The notes: a model not told the origin generated them from the sequence alone. A stretch of 64,000 bases of DNA from Utricularia gibba (GCA_002189035.1 NEEC01000013.1:1426001-1490000), one strand, 5' to 3'; shown: positions 12,281 through 24,403, numbered from the stretch's first letter. Numbers and translations are program-made.

Positions 12281-13473
12281 TTACATGGTTGGATAAGAAG
12301 CCTCCATGGCGATTCCACATATTCCCTTTGCGCCGACACCCATCTTCATTCGAATGTAGCCGGATTCTCCCCAGGATGTTCCCCATGAATTCTTCACGAT
12401 CCAATACGGTGTCGTACCAGTGGTTGAGTATCCCACAGCAGTCACGACATGGTCCAAATCGGTATCGCATGATCCAGCAAAGATTCCACTTGAGTAGAAC
12501 TGAAAAGCGGAGCCACTGGCGTCGATGGTCACAGCAACTGGCTGACTCGCCACCGCGGTCTTCAATGCGGACTCGCTATTGGTCGCAACCATCTTGTAGC
12601 CGGTGGTTTTGACGGACACTTGGCTTTCCTTCTGGGTATTGCATGTGCCGTCAGCTGCTTTGTAGATGTAGTTCGACTCCGTCGTGAGACCGTACTTGGC
12701 GACGAACTGCAATCCATCCTCAGCCCAACCGCCGTCGCAACCGTAACAGTCGGAATCACAATCAACCAGCTCTTGCTCCGACAAGGACACCAGGGTGCCT
12801 TTCTTTATCTTGTTGATGCCTTCTACAGCCGCAACTGTTCCGAATGCCCAGCAACTACCTGTAATTAGTATTGAAATTTTGGATAGGTTATATGAGTACA
12901 ATTGAAACTTAATTACACAAAAAAACACGGATTATATTAGAAAAAATTAGTATTACCTAATTTCATAATCTCTTATATACTTAAATGTTGGATGTATCTT
13001 ATTTTTATCGGTTAAGCCTTATTCTTTTTTTTTTTTCAATGTAAATAGGTGTACTTACCGCATTGCCCTTGGTCCTTGATAGGGGTGACAGCTCCCAAAC
13101 TCCTCCAATCGATGGATGCTGGAATGTTCACCGCACTTGAATTGAAAAGGTGCTCCGGTGCAGCACTGCGTGGGTGGGGTATGTACTTGTTCCTGGAACG
13201 AAACTCCTCGTTGGTGAGATCAGCGAAGGCATTTTCACCGAGTTTGTACGAGAGGCCGGCTGCGTTCACGGAATCAATGTACTCCGCATTGGCCTTGAAG
13301 ATTTGAAATCTCTTAGCCTTCTCGGCTTCGTCTTTGTACATACGCCCATGTCGCGCCATCCATCTCTCGTGCCTAGCCACCATCGCCGCGTCAGGGTTGG
13401 CTCGGCCCTCGGCATGGTAGATGGATGCGCTGAATAGCAAGATGAGCGCCATGCAAAAAATCTTACACTCCAT
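12281..13473 (-). CDS. P4: papain-like cysteine protease, near-twin of P3
   Basis: Exon 1 is 13473-13059 and exon 2 is 12858-12281, with a 200-base intron that is shorter than in P3, giving 330 residues. The signal peptide is identical to that of P3, followed by an I29 prodomain ([19 protein letters not shown]) and a complete C1A domain. Gln135, Cys141 in GSCWAF, His275 and Asn295 are present, again with DHVV at the His. Near the active-site groove it differs from P3 by [10 protein letters not shown] against [10 protein letters not shown], which changes charge just before the catalytic His. The TATA box is 69 bases upstream of the ATG. It is probably active; redundancy with P3 is likely unless expression differs. 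Confidence 0.93.
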
Positions 13474-13541
13474 TGCTCAGGAGGGTGGGTAGATAGATAC
13501 TTGGGGAGGAGTAGTGTGCAATGAAATGAAATTGGAGTCAC

Positions 13542-13549
13542 TATTTATA
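13542..13549 (-). promoter_or_regulatory. TATA box of P4
   Basis: TATAAATA on the minus strand, 69 bases before the P4 ATG and in the same context (GAGTCAC on the plus strand) as the P3 box. Confidence 0.75.
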
Positions 13550-14624
13550 AGAAGAAGCTCATGATGTTTGGTCCAAGTGCCTACAAGATTATAGCTGCAT
13601 GAGTTCCTTCATTTTGACCCCATTTTTTTCAAATCACATATATTGGTAAGAGTCGCATGCATTTTTGTATAATGAATTCTTGTTTTCCATCTTATTTAGC
13701 GCATGCAGTTTTTACCATAATGCTCCCAATCAAGAAAAAAATGTTTAGGCATCAAAATGTATAGGAAAAAGTGTGAGTATAGGCAAATAATTTCTTGGAT
13801 AGCTGTGGGTAATTAAGAAGAATGGAGAATAAAGCTCCATAATTAGACAAGGTAGGAAAGTTTAAATCGATTTGTGCATTGTAACATTGCATATCAGGTT
13901 TAAGTTAATTAATTACATTAGAAATTAGTCAATGATTTGCATGTGAGTGTTGTCGTTTAGTGGGTTGTATTTTTCTCAGTCCTCATTTTGTACGGGGGTT
14001 TGGATAGATTTCATAGTAAACCCGTATCAAAGTCCACATTTGGTATGCGTGTTTGGATGGATTTCATAGTAAACCCATATTGATACGTGAGTTGCAGACG
14101 GATAATCATAAACACGACTATTGTTCATGAAACTGATTGAAATCTGCTGGTGCTGATTTATATAAATTGATTGTACAAAAAAAAGAAAAAAATGAATACA
14201 AAAAGTTGTTTTTAAAATAAACTCATAAATTGAAAAAAAACTGTATGTGAACGTAAAATGACTAAAGTCAAACAAAAACTCTCTTTTATATCATTATTAT
14301 CTTTTAAACAAAGTCAATTCATTGTAATATATCTCATAATTACATGGCTGCTCCCTAGCCAATAATGAAAAATATCTTTTGCAAACTTTTTCCTTGTAAT
14401 AAATAAGTCCTCTTTCGAATATCTTGGATACGTGGTTTTGCTTTTGTAACAGTTTCATTTATGCGGTATGTCAGCAAAGACATCTAGCAATTAGTATCTA
14501 GAAAACTTGTAGTGTCAGATGGCATATCTGTGAGCGCACGCATCCATATCCAGGTAGGCTTGTGCTTTTGTGCGCTTTCCTACTTTCGAGGGGCGCTCCT
14601 TGTTTGTGTTGTTGAAATTCGGGG

Positions 14625-15282
14625 ACCTCAAGTATAACTGGTTTTCCATCGGGTTAACACTTTTTTTTTTGTATGTAATTGTAGGTAGTGCTCATATCAA
14701 TACGAAACTCATCTTGGCCACCCAAACCGTGCCATGAGGCAAACACTTCAATACCATGTTAAAATTCAGGATCTTGATGGGTTGGACAAGCACACACGTG
14801 AAACCCAAATACACAAGAAACATAGATTACAATATAGAAACATAGTTCTCTCAAGCGCCTTAGTATAGGCTACATGGAAGTTTCAACCTTGTTGACTATG
14901 ACAAGATTCGCGAATAGTTAGAGACTCATCTTTGATCCAGTTAAGACTTGTCTTTTTTTATGTGATTGTAGGTAGTGCTTGGGTCATAGGTCTTTTGTCG
15001 TTTAAACCCAATGCATCTCCTTGTTTTTTTATTAACTGGACCTTAGACCAATACGAAACCCATCTTGACCACTCAAGCCATGTTGTGAGGCAAGCACTCT
15101 GATACCATATTGAAATTCAGGATCCGATGGGTCAGAAGAGCGTACGTGTGAAGCCCAAGTACATAAGAAACGTGGATTACAATAGAAAATATTAGCTCCT
15201 ATCAATTAATAATGATATGTAGTTTTTTATATACTTGACTATTTCACTTTTATTTCCCGATGTGGGATTGTATATTCTAACA
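14625..15282 (-). mobile_element. Degenerate TRIM-like retroelement copies
   Basis: On the minus strand, sequence from 15282 reads TGTTAGAATATACAATCCCA and then CATCGGGA. It runs about 170 bases and is followed by TGGTATCAGAG (near 15104), a perfect initiator-Met tRNA primer site. This is the arrangement of a TRIM: a short TG-starting LTR followed by its PBS. A second, poorer copy of the LTR end, PBS (TGGTATTGAAG near 14748) and internal part lies to the left. There is no coding capacity. Block A lacks this insertion at the corresponding point (near 9290). Confidence 0.5.
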
Positions 15283-15398
15283 TGTGTCCATTGTCATTGC
15301 TGTTCCTTCCCTATTTCTTGGATTCAATTGAGGTGTCAAGCTGCCCCAATGTTCTCTATGTGCATCATGTGCTGGTGGTTGGCTCCTGGAAGGCTTTA

Positions 15399-16270
15399 GT
15401 CTTTGTTTGGTTGTTCTATTTAGATGTTGATTGCTTCTTGAAGGCTTTAGTTTTTGTTTGGTTGTTGTATTTAGATGTTGATGAGTTTAAATTATTTGAG
15501 TTTTGATGGGATACAGAATCGGCTCATTTAAAGGGGATCGCAGGAGAAAGACATGAATTGGACGAAATTATTTGGGTTTTGATGGATTTAAATTATTTGG
15601 GTTAGATGTTGCATGTTTTGACAATCTGTAACATGAAGGCGATTTGATAGGAATTAGGGCAGGATAGCGACGGTTGTTTTGCCAGAACTTGAAAATAGTT
15701 GAATTACGGAAATGTAAGAGCAGTCGACAGTTAACTGCTACCAGGATCATAAATAGGATTAAGGAAGATCCTGCCAAGAGTGAAAAGCAACTTATGACTC
15801 CAAAATAGGTCGGTCGAGGCCTCCTTATAAATAGGAGGTCATTCCATGAAAAAAGGGGATCGGAACTCTCCTCTTTCTTACTTGTATCCCTCTTTTCACC
15901 TCCATTAGTAAAATCCATTTCTCTGATGAACTCCGACAACTTCATAATTTTTCTTTCTCCTGGCGGTCAAAATCCTTATCTATTTTTATTTCCGCAATCT
16001 CATTGCAATCCAAAAACCCTAAGAACATGCAAACCGGATTCGAGAAAATCGGTTCTGTTACTCTAAGATCAGTCATTTCCCACAAGCCGATTTTTGACCA
16101 CAACAGGTATAAAAATACTCATACCCCTCTTGGGTATACATATACCCATATATAAGGGTATTATATGAGTATAATCATCATTATACTCATATAATTTATA
16201 TAATTATACTTATATACCAAACAACACAATTTTTTTAAACCCATCTTATACTTTCATATCAAACAAGTAC
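15399..16270. mobile_element. PIF/Harbinger-like MITE
   Basis: The ends are inverted (GTCTTTGTTTGG at left, GTACTTGTTTGA as the complement of the right) and are flanked by TTA at 15396-15398 and 16271-16273. Block A is uninterrupted here (GGCTTTAGTGTACTC near 9761), which gives an empty site. It has no transposase. A minus-strand ORF of 125 codons inside it (15568-15945) resembles nothing I know. Confidence 0.5.
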
Positions 16271-16664
16271 TTAGTGTGCTCAAATGATATATATTCACAA
16301 AACACACTATTTTCATTTATTGGTTTTTTTCGAATTGAGAGTTTAAACTTGGGAGCACTCGAATCATAGAAAATGATGAAATCGAAAAATCACCTCACCG
16401 ACAATAGGAACCCACTCTGTTAGGGTTGATGTGCATGTGTAAATGATGGTTGTGATCGAAGGACACTGAAAGATAAAAACACAAACTTTGGATACCCGAA
16501 AACCCAAGGAAAAACCGATGGCATTCAACACGTTGGTTTCACTTGAATAAGATGAACCAATGTAACAAGACAATCAATACAACAATGTATAGTCAAACAA
16601 GATTTTATAGATACAGATCACATAGAAATAGAGAGATGAAGTTCCCTCCACAATTTCAAAGTCT

Positions 16665-18153
16665 TTCCACAAACCATGTGTTGACGTATGAAGCCCTCAA
16701 GTATGTACTTTCGACTCTCTATGAAATACTACTTCTCTTAGTCTGGAATATCTCCTATAAATAAGTATTGTTATGATAAGATCCATATATAGTGCAGATA
16801 TATTTGGATGTTATGATATGTAAAAGATAGATATATATACCAGAAATGTATTTTCAAATATCTAAACTTATATCATAGCTGGAGCAATATCCTCTCTTAT
16901 ATGCTTATCAAATATAGTTAGTTTGGATAGGACAAACTTGCCCACCTATAATATTATTATTTTACACTCATCATTTTGTTTTGTTGTTTATTTACTTTCT
17001 TCTGGTTTAATGCAATTCAATATACTGAATTTTCTATCTTTATTTATTATTTTCATAGTTATTATTTGAAAGCACCTAATCAGCAGGGGGCTTCGTTTTC
17101 TTCATGGCATGTAGTTGACGAAGTTTGACGAATCGACGACCATATGAAGTGGAATAAATGGGTCTAAATGTATCTCAAATTTGTCAACATGCAAGTTGCA
17201 AAGTTTGTTTAAACTTTAAAGCTAATTACATGCATTCAACTCCATGATTAAGAGGAATGTGACTACAACAACCACCTTCACTACGTCTACTAACCAATGT
17301 CACCCTTTTACGCTTTTGAACATGTGATTCACATTATATATAAAAAATTAATTTTTAGATTATATGAATAAAATCAGTTAAAAATTATAAATTGTTTTAT
17401 AGGATATTTTAAAATTATATTAAAATTTTTCATAAAATAAATTATATATTACAAATTTTAATATATTAAAATGTTATATAATTAATTTTATAATATAAAT
17501 GTATTTTTAAAGTAGATAAAAAGTAAATCATATAATTTTTATAACTAATCTTTTATTTAATTACTAAAATACATATTTAATCAATTTAATAATTTCTAAA
17601 ATTAATAAAAATGTAAATTTTTGATTTTATTATAGATTATTTAAAGATTAACATATTTAAAAATTAAACAGAATTAACTTAATAAATTGTATTTACAGAA
17701 CAGGTTCATTATTTTATTTGATGAACTGAAATCCCATAATCAAAAGTCTAATCAAATCTAAACCCCAAACGTGAATCTCAACGTGGGTTTTATTTGACTT
17801 TTATTCTGGAATCATCTCGGAATGTTTTCGAGCACCATTCTTCATAATGTTTTTCAAACAAATTATTATAAATTTTTCTTAGTATTTTTTTGAGCTATTT
17901 TCGTTCATTTTTCTTGATCTTTTGTGTGTGCGGGGGGAAGCAACATTTTCCGTAGTGCAGCCTCGCGAGATAAATCAGTTAATTATCTTTGGTGTCATGT
18001 ATCCCTAAATTCCTCTTGAAAAGTATAATTGAAAATAAGGTTACACAAAGTAAAATAAAATTTATTGAAATTCAGAATAAGAACATTCTCTCCCATGCAT
18101 GCTGTCAGTTATTTAGTTGTGGTGCGGCACACGACAGCATTATACATGGTGAT
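16665..18153. other. AT-rich downstream region of P5
   Basis: No gene seen. Two shared segments stand out: 16670-16950 recurs near 21580-21890, and 17310-18150 recurs, with changes, downstream of P6, P7 and P8. The motif AAATCAGTTAATTATCTTT marks the latter at about 17972. These are duplication remnants, not genes. Confidence 0.5.
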
Positions 18154-19212
18154 CTAAGAGATCGGATAGGAAGCGTCGGTGGCGATTCCACACAGTCCGG
18201 TGGGGCTTGACCCAAGAATCTGCATCCGAATGTATCCGCTCTCTCCCCAGCTGGTTCCCCATGAATTCTTCACTATCCAGTAGTTCTCGCCGTTCTCGGA
18301 GCCGTACCCCACAACCGTCACACCGTGATCCAGATTTGTAGTGCAGTCTCCAGTGAAAATCCCACCGGAATATGACTGAAAATCGCTCCCACTCGCATCG
18401 ATAGCCACTGCAATTGGCTGATTCGCCACCGCGGCTTGCAGTGCGTCCTCACCGGCAGCAACATTAGCGAAGTTGGAGATGGTGGCGACGCTGCTGGTGG
18501 AGCTCGCAGCACATGTTCCGTCACTGGCGGTGTATGGGTAGCTATCTTCGGATCCGATCCCCCCATTTGAAATGATCCATTGGAATGCAGATTGTGAAGT
18601 GCCGCCGTTGCAACCGCTGGAATCTGTGTCACAGTCAACCAGCTCTTGCTCTGACAGGGATAACAGGTTACCGGTGTTGATCTCAGTGATGCCCTCCACC
18701 GCAGCTACGGCGGCGAACGCCCAACAGCTCCCTGCATCATTGATAACCCATTATGATCATGTCAATGAATTTAACATGAAACCCTAAATCCTCTCACCGC
18801 ATTGGCCTTGATCCTTCACAGGAGTGACGGCTCCCAAAGTCCTCCAATCAATGCTATCTGGCAGAGCTACATCGCTTACTTTGGAATGGTGGACCGGTGC
18901 AGCCTTATGAAGGCGGGGCTTATACGTGTTCCTTGCAGCAAATTCCTTGTTGGTGAGGTCAGTGTACTTATTCTCTCCAAGCTTGTAAGAGAGGCCTTTT
19001 GCGTTCACAGCATCGATGTGCTCCGCATTGCTCTTGAAGATCTTGAATCTCTCCGCCTTCTCAGCTTCATTTTTGTACACACGGCCGTATTTAGCCATCC
19101 ATTTCTCGTGCCTGGCTTTCATGTGCGCATCGGGATCTACTCTCGCTTCTGCCTGGTAAATTGCGGCCCCGAGCAGCACCAGGAGCGCAATGAAAAGAAC
19201 CTTAGACGCCAT
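18154..19212 (-). CDS. P5: papain-like cysteine protease, intact member of the P5-P8 subfamily
   Basis: Exon 1 is 19212-18798 and exon 2 is 18731-18154, with a 66-base intron, encoding 330 residues. Signal peptide about 1-23 ([20 protein letters not shown]), ERFNIN prodomain ([13 protein letters not shown]), NKYTDL in place of the usual NxFADL, and mature enzyme from about residue 117. Gln135, Cys141 in GSCWAF, His274 in LDHGV and Asn294 in KNSWG are all present. It is the only member of its subfamily in this window with both a full reading frame and a full active site, so it is the likely source of enzyme activity for that branch. P6 differs by a single residue in exon 1 but by about 15 residues in the comparable part of exon 2. 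Confidence 0.94.
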
Positions 19213-19273
19213 CGCTCAGTAAGATGGAAGATATCAAGGAGAAGTGATGCAAATTGAAGTGCAATGCGGAAGC

Positions 19274-19281
19274 TATTTATA
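19274..19281 (-). promoter_or_regulatory. TATA box of P5
   Basis: TATAAATA on the minus strand, 62 bases upstream of the ATG. The flanking sequence down to the ATG is nearly identical to that of P6. Confidence 0.75.
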
Positions 19282-19949
19282 GGAAAAAAATGTCTATTAT
19301 TCTGAATAGATGGTTGATCCAAGTGTCTGTAAGTAGTTTATAGACACAAGAAGTCCTTGTGCGACATCTTTGACATGAATTAAATAGGTCAGTGGCCGTG
19401 TGCTTTCTCCTCATAATTATATTGCCGATTAGGTAACCTTGCAGTTGTTTTTCAAGAACATGCTATGTTTAAAAGCCCATTCCAATACTGAACTAGTCCC
19501 CTAATCTGGAATCTGATTTGAAATCAATGGATTTGGCCATCCGTACATGTTGTCCAGAGATAAAATTTAAATGGGATACTAGGATATGATTAGATGGGAA
19601 TATATTTTGATGTATTTGGTTTGTATTATAATAATTGAGAATATTATAATGGTTTAGGGTGGCTAATATGACAAAAATGCCCATATATTCTTGGAATAAT
19701 TACGTGTGTTGGTGGTGACGAAGTGGAATCCTTGACAATTGGGTTTTATGCACAAATCCAAAGGGAGTATAATTGAGTGGGATTAAAAAATCGCATCCAA
19801 TAGCCCAGTATTATTTTATCCTACTTTCACAAGATAAAAAATCCATACACTAATGGCTAATTAATCTCTTATTCATAATCAAAGGCGGGATAACACTATA
19901 TTATTTAATTATCCCCCTTATCCCATCAACCAAGCACCTCTAAAAGAAA
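19282..19949. other. Upstream region of P5 with a possible MITE remnant
   Basis: The first 230 bases match the P6 upstream region (24054-24300). From about 19527 the two diverge. The complement of the sequence ending near 19945 reads GGTGCTTGGTTGATGGGATA, a Tourist-like terminal repeat, but no matching left end was found. No gene. Confidence 0.35.
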
Positions 19950-21900
19950 ATTTGATTGTACTCAATGGGTGATATTTGAAAAAACAAAACAAAAGAATTC
20001 AAGAAATTGTTCTCGAAATACACTCATGAATTGACGAAAATTGTATATTAATGTAAAATAAATAAATTCCAAACAAAAATCTTCTCTTTTATATCAATTC
20101 ATTGGAATATATCTCATAGTTATATGGCTACTCCCTAGCCAGTAATGAAAAATATCTTTTGCAAATTTTTTCCTCGTAATAAATATAGTAGACTACAGTC
20201 TTCTTTCGAATATCTTGGATATGTGGCATTTGTATCAGTTTCTTTTATGCAGTAAACCAGCAAAGGCATCTAGCAATTAGTATCTAGAAAACTTGGAATC
20301 ATTTATAAATCTGGTCATCCTAATGCTTTGATGAGATGATGAATATCAAAGATGAACAAAATGAAGATGATGTAAATAAGGTCACTATACACCAGAGATT
20401 TTAATGGATTAATTACTAGATCAAGAATTTGAAAGATTCAAGAGGTTATGAAGGGATTATGGGTCAATCAACAAATAAATTAAGAGTATTGCATTGACTT
20501 CAATTTACTAAAAGTGGATTACGTGTAGTAAAGTTGGGTTATTATTTTCTAGTTCACTTTTATTAATTTTATTTTGAATATACACCTTTCTCTATGTATA
20601 TAATAAGTATCCCACTCTTGGTTATGGACAATTTTGGTGGTTATGTATTTTGAGAAGAACGGTCATATCTCAAGTTTTTGTAGAATTTTAAATTTATAAA
20701 GCTTTGATTGTGATATTTATTGTGGTTTATCACTCCCATTTACTTCTTTGTTTTATGAATGTGACACTATTTTAATAATTTGGATTGTAAAGATATTTAT
20801 TCCTTAAGAACTAATTATTCTTTTATTGAATGATTGTTTCATTTGAAAATCAATATCTGATTTGTCAAACATATGTTGTTTAGAGAGTCATATCACACAC
20901 GTTCACATACACTATATTAAAAAATTGTAATAGGGGTGACCATTTTTATCACGCAGTAATTAAAGGATGGCTTATCTGTGAGCGCACGCATCCATATCCA
21001 GGGTAGGCTTGTGCTTTTCTGCGTTTTCCTACTTCTGGGGGGTCCTGGTCTGCATTGGCGTTGAGTGCCATCATTGTTGTTCCTTCCCTACTTCTTGGCG
21101 TCGACTGAGGTGTATATACTCGCAAAACACAGTATTTTTGATTTATTTGCTTGTTTTCTTATTAAGGTTCATGAGAAAAGGAGCACCCATTTTTTGCTCA
21201 TCTTGGTTTTTGAAGTCCCATGATTACTTTTCGAGATTTAATCATGAGAGCACTGGAATCATCTAAAATGATCAAATCGAAAAACCACGGACAATATGAA
21301 CCTACTCTGATATTACTCTGTTAGGGTTGACGTGCGTGTGTAGGGATGGTTGTGGTCGAAAGACACTGAAAGACAAAAATACAAACTTTGGTTACCAGAA
21401 AACCTAAAGGAAAAACCGGTGGCATTGAACACTCCAGTAAAATTGGTTTCACTTGAATAACATGAACCAATGTAACAAGACAATCAACTTAAGAATGTAT
21501 AATCAAATAGATGCTATAGATACATATCACGTAGAAATAGAGAGATGAACTTCCCTCCACAACTTCAAAGGAATCTTTCCCAAAGAGTCTTTCCAAAAAC
21601 CATGTGTGCACGTATGATGTTCTCAAGCATGTACTATCGACTCTATTTGAAGTACTGCTCCCCTAAGTCTGGAATGTCTCCTATGAATAAATATTCTTTA
21701 GAATCTTGATGATAGATTGATTATTATATAAGATCCAAATATAGTGCAAATATATTTGGATGTCATGATATGTAAAAGATAGATATATATATCAGAAATA
21801 TACACTCTAGTATCTAAGCTTGTATCATGGCTGGAGAAATCTACTCTCTTATAAACTTACCGGATCTGGATTGGATGCTTGCCCACCTATAATACTATTA
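19950..21900. repeat. Orphan third copy of the P3/P4 upstream flank
   Basis: This matches the upstream flanks of P3 (8620-10210) and P4 (14160-16950), including GAAAAATATCTTTTGCAAA, CGCACGCATCCATATCCAGG (near 20983) and the TTCCCTCCACAACTTC stretch (near 21552). No protease gene adjoins its left side where P3/P4 would predict one. It has a private insertion at about 20294-20970 of unknown type. It indicates that P6 arose with a block running from the P4 flank through P5. Confidence 0.65.
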
Positions 21901-22156
21901 TTTGTTATTATTTTACACTTGTCATTTTGTAAAATATAGATTTAAGAAATTTAATAACTTTTAAAATTAATCGCATAATTTGAATTTATAATTTTTATTA
22001 TTAGAATCTTTAAAATTAAATAAAATCACTTTAATGAATTCTATTTGCAAAATAGCCTGATTATTTTATTTGATGAAGTGAAATCCCGTAATCAAAACCC
22101 TAATCAAATCTAAACCCCAAACATGAATCTCAACGTGAGTTTCATTCTAAGGGAAT

Positions 22157-22588
22157 TGAAAGGAGGAGACGTTTTGTAGCTTCCGAACTTTAAGCCTAGT
22201 TTGGTTTTTGAGCTTCCGAACTTGAAGCTAGTCACCAAAAGACTTGGAGAGCCACGGTAGAGAGAGATATTGTAATATTCTTTTATCGCACAAAAAATGT
22301 AGTTTACACGTCTGTTTTCAGTTCATATTTATTCTTCAGTGCTGGTACGTACCTCAGGTCTAACGGTTATATTTGTAGCCGTTGGAAGTCCCTATCTTGG
22401 GCCGCTCACACAAGTGTGATTGGGTCTGTCGAGTCCAGCCCGGTAGGTCGTTGGTACAACCTGCATGGTTGTCACTCAATTTTCAGGCCCATAGTTGTTT
22501 TCGTCTTCTCAATCCTCTCGCTGCGCGATTTACTCTCTCTCGGAGGGTTTGATCAAATTCATCAGGATCAGTTCATCACCATCCAACA
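22157..22588. mobile_element. Solo LTR, 432 bases
   Basis: It starts TGAAAGGAGG, ends CACCATCCAACA and is flanked by the 5-base duplication GGAAT (22152-22156 and 22589-22593). The same point downstream of P8 (near 33201) reads GGGAATCATCTCC without interruption, and the P7 copy (near 27196) is also continuous, so both show the empty site. TG...CA ends, size and 5-base duplication indicate an LTR left after recombination. There is no internal region; length suggests copia, but lineage is not settled. Confidence 0.75.
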
Positions 22589-22877
22589 GGAATCATCTCC
22601 GATAGTTTTTGAGCACAGATTCTTCATAATGTTTTACGAACAAGTTAATACAAATTTTCATAGTAATTTCTCAAGCTATTTTAGTTCATTTTGCTCGATC
22701 TTTTTTTTTATTGTCCTGTAGGGGATTGTAATATTTTCGTAGCGCAGTCTAAATCAGTTAATTATCTTTCGCGTCATGTGTCAGTAAATACCTCTTGAAA
22801 AGGATAATGGAAAATAAGGTTAAAAAAAAGTAAAATATTGGAATTCAGAATGTGAACATTCTCTCCCATGCATGCTG

Positions 22878-23984
22878 TCAGTTATTTAGTTGTGGTGCGG
22901 CACACGACAGCATTATACATGGTGATCTAAGAGATCGGATAGGAAGCGTCGGTGGCGATTCCACACAGTCCGGTGGGGCTTGACCCAAGAATCTGCATCC
23001 GAATGTATCCGCTCTCTCCCCAGCTGGTTCCCATGAATTCTTCACTATCCAGTAGTTCACGCCGTTCTCGGAGCCGTACCCCACAACCGTCACGCCGTGA
23101 TCCAAATTAGTTGTGCAGTCTCCCGTGAAAATCCCACCGGAATATGACTGAAAGGCACTCCCACTCGCGTCGATAGCCACTGCAACGGGCTGAACCGCCA
23201 CCGCGGCTTGCAGTGCATCCTCACCGGTAGCAACATTAGCGAAGTTGGAAATGGTGGCGACATTGCTGTTAGAGCTCGCAGCACATGTTCCGCCAGTAGC
23301 GGTGTACGGGTAACTAGATTCAGACGTGATTCCGCCATTTGAAATGATCCATTGGAATGCAGATTGTGAAGTGCCGCCGTTGCAGCCGTTGGAAGCTGTG
23401 ACACAGTCAACCAGCTCTTGCTCTGACAGGGATATCAGGTTACCGGTGTTGATCTCAGTGATGCCCTCCACCGCGGCTACGGCGGCGAACGCCCAACAGC
23501 TCCCTGCATCATTGATAACGCATTATGATCATGTAAATGGATTTAACATGAAACCCTAAATCCTCTCACCGCATTGGCCTTGATCCTTCACAGGAGTGAC
23601 GGCTCCCAAAGTCCTCCAATCAATGCTATCTGGCAGAGCTACATCGCTTACTTTGGAATGGTGGACCGGTGCAGCCTTATGAAGGCGGGGCTTATACGTG
23701 TTCCTTGCAGCAAATTCCTTGTTGGTGAGGTCAGTGTACTTATTCTCTCCAAGCTTGTAAGAGAGGCCTTTTGCGTTCACAGCATCGATGTGCTCCGCAT
23801 TGCTCTTGAAGATCTTGAATCTCTCCGCCTTCTCAGCTTCATTTTTGTACACTCGGCCGTATTTAACCATCCATTTCTCGTGCCTGGCTTTCATGTGCGC
23901 ATCGGGATCTACTCTCGCTTCTGCCTGGTAAATTGCGGCCCCGAGCAGCACCAGGAGCGCAATGAAAAGAACCTTAGACGCCAT
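22878..23984 (-). pseudogene. P6: papain-like cysteine protease with C-terminal frameshift
   Basis: Exon 1 is 23984-23570 and exon 2 is 23503-22878, with a 66-base intron. Signal peptide, prodomain, Gln135, Cys141, His274 and Asn294 are intact. One base is missing near 23031 (three C where P5 has four), right after KNSW. From residue 297 the frame changes to an unrelated Pro/Arg-rich tail of about 50 residues ending at 22878, instead of stopping near 22927. The lost part includes the conserved WGxxWG segment and the last disulfide Cys (GLCGIA). The result is 346 codons with a wrong C-terminal lobe, so the protein is probably misfolded. A sequencing error in the short C run would turn it into an intact gene. 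The DNA otherwise follows P5 closely to its stop and beyond. Confidence 0.85.
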
Positions 23985-24045
23985 CGCTCAGTAAGATGGA
24001 AGATATCAAGGAGAAGTGATGCAAATTGAAGTGCAATGCGGGAGC

Positions 24046-24053
24046 TATTTATA
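24046..24053 (-). promoter_or_regulatory. TATA box of P6
   Basis: TATAAATA on the minus strand, 62 bases before the ATG; the promoter is almost identical to that of P5 although the gene is frameshifted. Confidence 0.7.
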
Positions 24054-24403
24054 GGAAAAAAATGTCTATTATTCTGAATAGATGGTTGATCCAAGTGTCT
24101 GTAAGTAGTTTATAGACACAAGAAGTCCTTGTGCGACATCTTTGACATGAATTAAATAGGTCAGTGGCCGTGTGCTTTCTCTTCATAATTATATTGCCCA
24201 TAAGGTAACCTTGCAGTTGTTTTTCAAGAACACGATATGCTTAAAAACCTGTTCCAATACGGAACTAGTCCCCTAATCTGGAATCTGATTTGAAACTGAT
24301 TAGGTCACCCGTATAATCTCTCATATGGTAAGTTAAAATTTCCACTTTTCTAACAGTGATGATAAGTTGGTCAAATTTCTAATAAATCATTTGAGACTTT
24401 GTA

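Larger units (their letters stand above)
12098..16664. repeat. Duplicated block B (P4 plus flanks)
   Basis: Counterpart of 6491-10213. It differs by carrying TRIM-like sequence (about 14625-15282) and a PIF/Harbinger-like insertion (15399-16270) that block A lacks. The last part, from about 14160 on, is repeated a third time at 19950-21900. Outside P4 no gene was recognised. Confidence 0.7.

Noticed and set aside
15568-15945. 125-codon minus-strand frame
   Set aside because: Inside a Harbinger-like insertion, without family resemblance or conserved copies.
18802-19257. 151-codon frame antisense to P5 exon 1 (and similar ones at P6, P7, P8, P9, P11)
   Set aside because: Shadow frames opposite conserved coding exons. 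They recur only because the exons are duplicated.
22416-22721. 101-codon plus-strand frame
   Set aside because: Spans the end of a solo LTR and its flank; not a gene.
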